In this document: in pieces, positions 55,220 to 64,000 of the stretch
How the letters are laid out: each line of letters begins with the position of its first letter
Numbering within the stretch: the first letter of the stretch is position 1
NCBI GenBank assembly: GCA_014529385.2
Contig: JABFUD020000392.1
Location: 1-64,000 of the forward strand
Length of the DNA: 64,000 nt
Direction of reading: 5' to 3'
Origin: Adiantum capillus-veneris
Taxonomy: Eukaryota > Streptophyta > Polypodiopsida > Polypodiales > Pteridaceae
Position numbers and translations under genes: made by a program
Notes under the pieces: model-generated
What the model was told of the DNA's origin: nothing
The model's database searches: none
The model's input: the letters and a program-made list of their open reading frames with translations, nothing else

Positions 55220-56803
55220 CTAGCCATTCCATTTGGCCATTGGTGAGATTTCTGGGATATTCATGAATCTGTAACAGGTTTGAGTGATAACTTGTTCCTT
55301 GGAATAGTGTCGGTTGATTAAATGGGAAGCCCAGGCTTCCAGAACTTTGTGCCAATGTCCTCCTGGATCCCAAGTGAAAAATAAGATCATTGTTTGTAGT
55401 GTCCGAACAATAAAATTTGCATGCCAAATTGGATCAAATTTGTAACCACCAGTAGCGAGAGGGAAAATGAGCATCTTGGCTCCTGCAAAGACAGAACTGA
55501 AAATTATGATTCCCAAGAGTGTACCAAGAATCCACCATATATGGCCGCCTTGTTGGTGTGGTGAGCTCAAGTTGTCTTCAAAGTCTTGCTTACTGCCATT
55601 AGAAAAAACTGCAAGCATATCATGCTTCTTTTGGGTGTGCTCAAACATGTCAGCTTCCTTTACTGATGCTAATAGCAAGCCACCTACCTTGCGGCTTAAA
55701 TACAAGCGTAATCCACTTACCTTTCTCCAAAGAGAGGATGCACTATTTGTAAAAAATTGTACCAAATTGCGAATGAGGTCTTTATTCTTGCATTCTATCA
55801 GGCTTTTGTCTATCCATGGCTCCTTTGCTCTTATCTCCATGCTGATCTTCTCTCTATATGTTAGAGCAGCTAGCCATAGCCATAGGTCTGATGCATCCCA
55901 TGCAAACACAATGCTGTGTTGTGGAGGAGTTTGGAACATCCTTAAAAGGTTGGCAACATATTGATCATCAAAATTACTCTGAACACCCTCACATAAACTG
56001 GAGGCATTATCCATATCCAAGTTTATAACACCCTTCAGTAGACTAGAGGCATTACCCATCTCCAAATCTATAACACTACACAATAAAGTCTTGCTCAGCT
56101 GCCAAGCCTCTGGAGCAATAGCCAACTCCATACCTTCAGTCATACTTACCTCTTCGTTATGGTCCTCAAGTGAAATTGCCTTGATGCAAGATTTCTTTAG
56201 CTTGCTACACTGTCCTGGGTCCATGCTGGTGCATAGGCTTCCGTTTTCAAAGCCCTCCTTTTTGCTTGATATGTTGTCCATCTTCTGCAAAGCCTTGCTA
56301 ACAAGCTGGTTTTCCTCTTCTCTTGTATCTTTCATGACCTTTGCATTCCTCTTACTCTGACGAGGCCTAATCAACACTTTACACCTTCTTATCCTTACTG
56401 CCCAATGCTGTTGATTGATCGCTTTGGTGCCTATTTCATTCAAGGTTAAAGATGTACTCACATTTGTAACACAATTTTCTTGACTTACCTCCCCCACCTG
56501 GGTAGCATCTTTTGATTCTTTAACCTCTTGTTCCACTGCTTGAGTTCTTTGAATAGTCTTCTTACTTGATCCTTCTTCTGTTACACTCATTTTGACCTCT
56601 TCTGCAAGACCAATGATACTTGGTGTGCGGTTACCAATTGGTGGTGGGCGTAGGATGATTGTAAGTGGTGATTGTGGCGGACGTAGAATTTGTGTTGGTG
56701 GGGCTGGTGCTCGGGGTGGGGGTGTTCTTTCTCTAGGGGGTGACAATTGGTTCCTCCTACCTTCTCTATTATAGTTTTGTTGTGGTTTGGAACAGTAGTA
56801 CAT
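55220..56803 (-). CDS. 527-residue second ORF of the 53.6-60.0 kb LTR element, function unknown
   Basis: An open frame occupies the place where pol would be. It starts with a Pro/Arg-rich region (PPRERTPPPRAPAPPTQILR), followed by a charged middle and a segment IVFAWDASDLWLWLAALTYR. Near residues 430-450 is a hydrophobic stretch IWWILGTLLGIIIFSSVFAG, likely membrane-spanning. No protease, RT or integrase motif is visible. It may be a captured host sequence or an element-specific protein. It is reported only as part of this LTR fossil; no function is claimed. Confidence 0.55.
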   Translation of the reverse strand: MYYCSKPQQNYNREGRRNQLSPPRERTPPPRAPAPPTQILRPPQSPLTIILRPPPIGNRTPSIIGLAEEVKMSVTEEGSSKKTIQRTQAVEQEVKESKDATQVGEVSQENCVTNVSTSLTLNEIGTKAINQQHWAVRIRRCKVLIRPRQSKRNAKVMKDTREEENQLVSKALQKMDNISSKKEGFENGSLCTSMDPGQCSKLKKSCIKAISLEDHNEEVSMTEGMELAIAPEAWQLSKTLLCSVIDLEMGNASSLLKGVINLDMDNASSLCEGVQSNFDDQYVANLLRMFQTPPQHSIVFAWDASDLWLWLAALTYREKISMEIRAKEPWIDKSLIECKNKDLIRNLVQFFTNSASSLWRKVSGLRLYLSRKVGGLLLASVKEADMFEHTQKKHDMLAVFSNGSKQDFEDNLSSPHQQGGHIWWILGTLLGIIIFSSVFAGAKMLIFPLATGGYKFDPIWHANFIVRTLQTMILFFTWDPGGHWHKVLEAWASHLINRHYSKEQVITQTCYRFMNIPEISPMAKWNG

Positions 56804-57138
56804 ACCTTGACCATCTTCTCCGTAGTTTTAGCAGTGATACTCCCTGTTTTGTCATCGTGCTCTTCCAGGGTCTTGATCTCTTTCTTGACTCCTCCCTTGC
56901 TGTATTAAGTGGACAGACAAATTCTGCAGTTGGTCAGTAATATGGGCCAACATATCTTGTTGGTCATCTCTTACCCCAAGATCCGGTGGTGGTGGTGGAA
57001 TGGTGGTTGTCGTAGTTGCTGGTCGACGCGATGTTTCTGATTCTGTTCACTCGGTTTCTTTGGCTTTCATTCGCAGCTTCTTGTCTTTAAGGCGAGCAAT
57101 CTCAACGGCTAACTCGTACGTAGCCGGGAATCTACCTT

Positions 57139-58368
57139 TCACCTTCTCCTTGAGAAGCGGCCATAAGCCATGCGTGAACCGTTTTTCTTTTTTAGGAAAT
57201 CGGGTGCAGCTTCCCCCCTAGCCAGTGACTCAACCCACCGTTCCCACAAATCCACAAATTTGGACTCATAGGTGGCATATTCTAAAAGACCCTCTTGCTT
57301 CAAGTCTCTCAACTTGTCCCACAACTTTTCTGAAGTGGTACCTCCCCCAAAGCGCCTCTTAAAAGCGGTTTTTAAGGGTTCCCAGTCATCCTTGGTTGCT
57401 TGTGGAAGTGCATTGTACCATGATCTAGCTTCTAGCTTCATGAGATGCCTAAAGATTCTAACCCGGGATTCATCCGTATCTTTGTTGCTCACTACAAATG
57501 CTACTTCAAAGTCATCTAGGAAGTTTGTTACCAAATCCTCCCCCTCCTTTCCTTTAAATGTTGGAAATGCTACACTTGCCCATGATTAGTGAGAGAGAGC
57601 TAGAAAGACACACTGCTTAACTTGAAAAAGTTTTTTTCTTCTTTACAAGGAGGCATGTATACCCTCTTATACTAGGACATAGATTAAAACATCAAACGGT
57701 ACATTGCCTTGTACCAAAGGTAAGACAAATGGTTGATCTGATGCCAGAACCTCCACAAACCGCTCCCCACCCGGCATGGTGTTAATGACGTGCTCGTAGT
57801 GAGCCTTCAAATCCAGTATTACCTTGATTGAGCGTACACGTGTTGGTATGTGTGATCTGTCTTGAGGTAGGTTGTACTGATTCATGTGAAGCTTAGCGGT
57901 GCTTAGTCACTGTCCAAGCTTGTGGGAGAGGGTGGTGTTCTTTCCTGAAACAAACTCAGTAGATCCCTAGTTTCTCTAGTGAGAGTGTGAGCCAATGCTT
58001 CCGTTATCTATGCTGCAGCATCAGGTGCAACTTGAAAACTGACTGTGATAATTACCTCGGTGACTTGAGTTACCCGATTCTCAAAGTAGAATAGTGTTGA
58101 TTCTCTATTGTGTAGAGCTCCTTCCATTTTGTTGTTGTGGGTTGGTTGTAGGTTGCGGACATGGTTTCGACCTTCTCCTTCTTCTTCTTGGCACTTGGCC
58201 TATGTATATCCACTGGGTTTGGCGTGTTGGTTGACTCTCCCACTGCAAATCGATTACCGTTACGCCTAGCACTCGAGCTTCGATGGAGATGCGGAGTTCG
58301 TCTAGTTGTGCTTGGAGCTCTTCTTCTTTTGTCGTCCAATTAGCAAATCCTGCTAGCCATTCATCCAT
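57139..58368 (-). pseudogene. Gag region of the 53.6-60.0 kb element (fossil)
   Basis: Frame 57534-57139 shows a retrotransposon gag core: RIFRHLMKLEARSWYNALPQ, then WEPLKTAFKRRFGGG, LRDLKQEGLLEYATYESKF and DLWERW. The upstream frame 58368-58105 (MDEWLAGFANWTTKEEELQA) with a short coiled coil is the likely N-terminal part. The type is Ty3-like. It is treated as a fossil. Confidence 0.75.
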
Positions 58369-58440
58369 TCACAATAGTTTAAGGTTTCAGTCTTGTAAAC
58401 TGAAGGGTTTCATGAAAATATCCTCCGTGGCGGCACCAAA

Positions 58441-58651
58441 TGACGGGCGCAAAGGGAACCCCGAACCCCCGATGGCCTCTAAAACACCGGGGACCGAATG
58501 GCACGCCTCGAGCCTGTCATGGTAAAGCAAACAGGGGGCACCACCTAGCTTCAGCGGCTAGGACGCAAAAAACACACCACCATAACAAAGTTTTCATCCA
58601 AGAGAGATGGATGCTTGGGAGTAATGATGAAGAGGAAGGGAAATCAGATCA

Positions 58652-58716
<65 letters not shown>

Positions 58717-60035
58717 GGGAGGGGGTATAGCGGCTTAGTACTTAGGCACCACAGAAGGATGGCGAATCCGCACACCCTTCACACATACACAAGCTCACTC
58801 CAAACACAAGACTAGGTGGCGATTCCGCACACCTCACATGGGCAAAACATTGCAAGAAAACATACTCACAAAACCTCAAGCTTTATTTAGAGAATAAGGT
58901 GATGAAATGGGGAGCATAAGGTAGGGGAATGAGAAGGGAGAGAGTGGTAGAGCACATGGCGGATAGGTGGGAGTTGATGGCGAAGACTCGCACGATGGTT
59001 ATGGCCATCATCCTTCATTTAGCTGCCCTTCATCTTCCATAGCCCAAGGGTGTAGAGGTCATGCTCAAGACGAGCATGGTGATTGCGGCGATGGCGATGG
59101 TGTAGGTGTGTGTGTGTGTGTGTGTTCACTAGGCACACACAGTGCATAGTGTATTCTTTGGTGATGTTGTGTGTGTGTTTAGTGTGATGGTGACCCCTCT
59201 TTATATAGGGGAGGAGGGGGGAGAAATTCTAGAATTTAGAAATGAAGAAATCATTATCTACATAGGCCATGTGACTGTGGGCCCCACTTGTCTGGCTGTG
59301 TGTATATGTGCCAGAACAGCAGTCTCATGAGAGAGAGACTAAGAGAGAGAGATGGGTTGATGAAAAAAAGTGAGAGGTGACATGGAGAATAAAGTAATTA
59401 CAAAAGGGAGAGAGGGAGTGTGTTCAGAGGTGAATCTGTGTGCAGATGTGTGTGAACACAAGAAAAATCAGGTAACCACCGGGTGGGGATGGGTCTTTGG
59501 GCACCTTTTTCAGTGAAAGTGAGTGTGTGTGAGTGTGGGGGAGGTTATTTAGCTACAAGACAAGAGACATGGCGCCCTTTAGAGAGAGAGGGGGGTATTT
59601 GGGTCATGGGATATGATAGGAGAGAGAAAGGGGGGGTGGGGTATACTATTTTGGAAGATAGGATAAGTTGCATGTGAGTTAGGGTGCATTATTCGTGAGT
59701 TAGAATGCATTATTGGTGAGAGGTGGGGTAGCTTGAGGGGAGAGAGAAAGGAGAAAGGACAAGGGGAAGAGAGAGGGGGTTGACCTTTTGAGTGGAGGAG
59801 AGGAAAAGGGACACACGGCGGGGCATCAGTGAAGAAAAAGGAGGCAAGGTGGGGATGGGCTGCCCCGCAGGCATGAGGTGGCCTATTTTACCTTTCTCAT
59901 ATATTTACATAATCATACTTTTTTTTTCTTACTTTTCTAATGCCTTTTATCACTCCCTCCCTAAGAGGAGGTTTCCATGGGGTGGAGACGAGAGAAGAGG
60001 GGTATGGAAGCTTGGCTTGTGAAAAGCCCCCATCA
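58441..60035 (-). repeat. 5' LTR of the 53.6-60.0 kb element
   Basis: On the + strand TGACGGGCGC...CCCCCATCA, 1,595 bp, with a long GA tract at about 58655-58712. The minus-strand TATA-like CTATATAAAG at 59199-59208 is the probable promoter of the element. Confidence 0.88.
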
Positions 60036-63000
60036 GCATTGAAGGTTTCTTTTGCCATACCTGTTTTATCATCTTTGAATCTGCATTCGCATTAGTTGGG
60101 TTGTCCTTCTTTGACTGTGAAGACTCCATTATTTGTTTGATTCTCCAATTAGGCCTGTTGATAGGAGTCTTTGATGTTGTTGTAGGTCTCTGTTCACTAT
60201 CCGCATCTGGCTTTTTACTAGGAGCATTGGAAGATTTAGGAATCCAAATCTCTTGATGACCTTTGTATCTCCATTGTTGACTTTGTTGAGCTCTAGGTCT
60301 TGTTGAGTTTTTAAGATCTTCATGTAGGTCTGGTGTAGTTGCAGTTGGTTTGCGATTGACTGGTAGCCAAATCTTTGTATATCCTTTGTAGAATCCTTGT
60401 CCAAGAGTAAGATTCTTTGAGATCTATCTTTTTTCTGTATCCTCTTGAGAGTTGTGGTTGACTTTAGCATCTTTCAATGTTGTTTTTGTTGTATACCTGC
60501 TTCTTAGGTATCCTAGGATATTGTCAAGGTTGATACCTAATGGGCCTTCTTTCTTGGGAGGGACTTGACATTACTTCATATGCTCTAACTTGCGGTTTTG
60601 GCCGTCTGTTACCGCTATAGTACTCCTATTGTTTTAAGCTCCATTGTGATGCTATTCATCCCATGTGTTTGTCTTTTTGTGTTGATTTCCCTTCCTTAAT
60701 CCAAACCGGATCATTGACTTTGACTAAACTGCTCGAAACAAACACTTTCTTGACTTTCCTTTGATTTCTTGAGTACTTTGGCTGATATATCTTTTTTCTT
60801 TTCTGGGTGTCTCAGTTGGGTCAGCAATTGACTTGAAATTGTGAAAGCCTGACTTGCTTGAAGAAGCTGATCCATGAGGATTCTTTGATGTAGAGGCATA
60901 TGAAGTTACGTTACGCCTTCTTTTGTACTAATTGGTGGAGGGTCCACACTTTATTTTATTTAAGATTTGTTCTTGTCTATAACTTAATTTTTGATACTTG
61001 TGACTTATGCAACTCTAAATTTATCATTAATGGTGTCTGTAACTGTTGCTTGCTTCCTCTTGGAAAAGAAAGTATTAGCATTGTATCTTCTTTGTAGGCC
61101 TTGTGTGTTGATCTGACCACTGATGTCCAAGGATTACATCTGCAAGCATTTCCATTAAAGGCTTCACCTGAAACTTTACTTGCTCTTCATGATTTTGGAT
61201 GCTAAGGATAGCAACCATTTCTTCTTGACTTGTAACCTTACACATGATTTCCCTGTTACCTGGCTTGCCTTGAGTAATCTCTAGAATGCTCTGGATATTG
61301 TCTGCAACCCATATTGTACTTTGCTTCTTTTATCCAGTAGTGCATTGCATCTGGCACTTGCTCCTTTTGTACTGCTGACAACTACAGCCTTTCTCATTGG
61401 AGGTCCATTGAAGATCTTTGTCTTGCTCTTGCCATGGTCTCATCTTGATCTAATTATGTCTCTATGGAGGGTGGCTTGAGACTTTGTTTTCCAATCTGAC
61501 TGACATGAGACATGAGTTGATTCAGCTAGAAATGTTTAGATCTTTTGATCGCTTATTGTTTCCTGGTTGACTGCAACCCTAGTCTTCTTAACCTCTGACT
61601 TTGGTGGCATTCTTTGCTTTGTTTGATATGCACTTGTTGTTGCCTGATCTGCTTCTAGCTCTTTTGAAGTTTTGTGCGATGGAGATGAATCATCTTCCAT
61701 AAGATCTTCCATTTGAATTGTGCTTGAGGACTTTGTGCTGTCGTCCGTGGGTGACCAGTCTTGGTCTCCATTATTTTTTGTCTGTGATGACTCCGTCATG
61801 TTTGAATTGTGTATCTTTAACATCTTCTGAGCCATTGGCATTCCCATTAGGATGTCTTCTGGCATATCTTTTGTTGTGATCATGTGGAATTGAGCTATGA
61901 TGATCTGTGAACTTACTTCAATGGTGGTGGAGATGATTCCCCAGCATTCTACTCTTCGTTTGTCTCTAGATATGCTCACAAATTCAGGAGCATCTTCTAG
62001 TTGTGGTTGGCCACATCTTTTCCAAGTGCGAAAGGACTTGAGATTTTTGTCTAGTTGAAAATCTAGCTTTACTTCTCCCAGCAGATTTTCTTTGATTTCA
62101 CACAAACAATGTTGCAGTTGATCTTCTCAAGATTTCTTTTTGTATTGAGTAATTTTGTGGTGGCAGTGTCCGTGGGTTGAACTTTTTCTACATTGGCTTT
62201 GTCTTGATCACCTGCTTCCGTTGGTGTTGGCTCATTTTGTTGTACTACTGCACCTTTTTCTTGCTTGCAATTGTTGAGCATTGTGTGCCAGCATTTGAGT
62301 AACTTTTGATCTTAGAAGATCCACTGTACTTTCTGGTAGAATCTGTCTCTTTGAAGGAGATTTTGGTGGTGAACATTATGTAGCCTTCTAGACTTTAGCT
62401 TTCATTGACTTTGACTTTTTTGCCACTTGTTTTGGCAGCTTGAGGCTTTGCATCATCTTCAGATAGTCCTTGACTTCAAGTTTAGCATCCCTAGGGCTTG
62501 TACAAGGTCATGAACCTACTGAGAATCATTGCCATTTGCATCTCGAGATATGCATATGCGAGCTTGGTCTCATGCAACTATTTGAACACTATGGGATTTG
62601 TTGGCTTTTGACTTTGACTCGTGGAGATCAACTGAAACTTTTGTCCCTTTATGATCTTCATAGAAGATTTTTTTTGCAGATTTTGATGGTTTTTGGGTCA
62701 GTGGAAAAGTTCCAACAACCATATGATCTTCCAATGGTTTTTGCTTTGAAGGGGTCTACTAGCTAGAAGTTCTTGGGCTTCTATCTGGTGTAGCATTTCC
62801 TAGTACTAGAGCTCATCTTGATGAATTTGCAGCTCCCCCCTTCCTAGGGTGGTCACTATAGCCTGCTTCATTGTGAGAGCTCAAAATTGTTTGGCTCTAG
62901 TTGAGTCTCACCTTTTGGGATTGTGCAGGCACACTTTGGGTAGCATTGTTGATGTTTGGCATTTGTAAACCTTCTGTATAGTTTCCTATGTATCTCCGTG

Positions 63001-63972
63001 AAACATGACAAATTATTCCCCGAGTCAAGCTATAGATAGCATTATCCTTGCCATGATATTGTCTATCCCATGGGTCTCCTATGATATGAGCTTCTATGGT
63101 TTCAGGACCCAAGGCATCATAGATGCTAGACTCTCGTCTATATCTACGACTGTTTTGGTCAAAGTATACGCTCGTTTGGTCACAACATCAAAGTCTGATT
63201 TCTGATGGAGGAGAGTTTGGCTCTGAACAGATTTTTGGGTTTACTCGAGTAATATACTTCAGCATCTAGAGAGGATGGGCTATAATAGATTCTTTCCTCT
63301 GAAATGAACCATCCTTTCTGATCTATCACTGGACGCACTTCTATGAGCTAGTATGTGGGTTGTTCAAACAATGGTTGATTCTTTTTGTACAATTGCCCTT
63401 TTTTGGTCTACATAGTGTGCATATGAATTATGGGTGCCATACAAAGCTAACAACATTCTGTTTGATGCGTCCCTTAGACTCGTGAATGATTGCACACTTG
63501 TGGCAGTGGATGTAGAATCATTTGCAAACCTGACAGTCTTTTCAACATTCGATGATATCTGGACATCTTGACCAAAGTCATGCAGGAATTTGTTGTTCAA
63601 AGAATCAATTTTAAGCTTTTCAGGTACCTGTGCATCTTTATGCTGATTTTGAACTTGCAATGCTTTTACTGGTGCTTCTAACGGTAATGCAAAATCATCT
63701 GATTGCATTAAAAGTGACGAGTTAAATGCACTTACATCAAGATTCTCATTTCCAACTTTTTATGTACCTTGCTTGACAGTTGACGTGTCCTTGTTGTCTG
63801 GATTTCTTGGACAATATTCTGAAAAATGTTCATCTTTTCGTCCACAGTCTAAGCAGTACACCATGACTGGTCGTATTTCAACTGGCTCTATCATGTCAAG
63901 ATCTTGAAGAGGAGCTCCTGTTTCTGTGCTTGCCAAGTTGTCGGCATCTTCTTTCAGAACACTGAGCATCAA
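60036..63972 (-). mobile_element. Gag/protease remains of another LTR element, minus strand (fossil)
   Basis: Minus-strand frames share a Lys/Glu/Gln-rich style. A zinc knuckle CLDCGRKDEHFSEYC lies at about 63815-63860. A retropepsin-like stretch (IIAQFHMITTKDMPEDILMG and MPMAQKML) lies at about 61900-61810. Frames at 63364-63708, 62897-63112, 62069-62281, 61536-62105 and 60129-60470 are its pieces. It continues beyond the window and ends at the insertion point of the young element at 60035. The left flank of that element (below 53570) may be its other side. It is broken in many places and no pol was recognised. Confidence 0.5.
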
Positions 63973-64000
63973 GTTATAGATTGCTCCGTCTTGACCTTTG

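Larger units (their letters stand above)
53570..60035 (-). mobile_element. Young non-autonomous LTR element with 1.6-kb LTRs, gag and a 527-residue second ORF
   Basis: LTRs 53570-55125 and 58441-60035 are direct copies differing by roughly 2-3% by eye plus a GA-tract length change, so insertion is recent compared with the other LTR elements here. GCAT flanks both sides (53566-53569 and 60036-60039). Reading the minus strand: after the 5' LTR comes a primer-site-like TTTGGTGCCGCCACGG, then gag, then a long ORF, then a purine tract (AAAAGGGGAGGGTTAA) and the 3' LTR. No protease, RT or integrase is seen in the 3.3-kb internal region, so it looks like a LARD-type dependent element. The gag part has a few breaks; the second ORF is open. 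Confidence 0.85.

Noticed and set aside
55467-56360. Plus-strand open frames opposite the 527-residue ORF
   Set aside because: The minus-strand frame is longer, follows gag in the element's direction and has better composition.

Overview
The window looks like nuclear DNA of a land plant with a very large, repeat-filled genome. The evidence is a plant-type GH38 alpha-mannosidase gene with GT-AG introns, a BED/DUF659-type hAT transposon, DUF4283 and zf-RVT LINE pieces, a copia fragment and several LTR families. The LINE family that dominates the window is not the usual seed-plant L1 type, and intron sizes are huge, so a fern, lycophyte or gymnosperm seems likelier than a small-genome angiosperm. 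That placement is inference; no host rRNA or organelle marker is present.

From before base 1 to 39,760 the + strand carries one host gene: the C-terminal half (547 residues, 17 exons, stop at 39,758-39,760) of a lysosomal/vacuolar-type alpha-mannosidase. The exons sit in four islands (6.9-7.6, 26.1-26.5, 29.2-30.0 and 38.2-39.8 kb). They splice into one open frame although the introns between them (up to 18.5 kb) are packed with transposable elements. The catalytic N-terminal half lies upstream of the window.

The partial intron at 1-6.9 kb holds a decayed DUF4283/zinc-knuckle ORF1, one LTR, a zf-RVT LINE end, a copia RT scrap and an antisense LINE RT scrap. The 18.5-kb intron holds seven copies of one LINE family at 9.4-19.2 kb (nested, head to tail and inverted, separated by TC/GA tracts), an antisense LTR with part of its internal region, and a 3.1-kb hAT transposon with matching TIRs and 8-bp target duplications. 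The 8.2-kb intron at 30.0-38.2 kb holds the longest copy of the same LINE, a tandemly repeated unknown segment, and inside that segment a 3.7-kb gag/protease-only LTR element.

Downstream of the gene, 39.8-46 kb is AT-rich with a tRNA-like SINE candidate and a hAT relic. At 46.1-49.6 kb lies a spliced, decayed coding region of a family I do not recognise, interrupted by a solo LTR with a 5-bp target duplication. A convergent 388-residue minus-strand ORF of unknown function follows at 50.3-51.4 kb. From 52 kb to the end are LTR-element fossils on the minus strand: a 3' LTR end, a 6.5-kb young element with 1.6-kb LTRs, gag and an unusual second ORF, and the gag/protease remains it appears to have inserted into.

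The most interesting items are the unrecognised coding family at 46-49.6 kb, the 388-residue ORF facing it, the plant LINE family with TC-tract junctions, and the tolerance of the alpha-mannosidase gene for tens of kilobases of intronic insertions.
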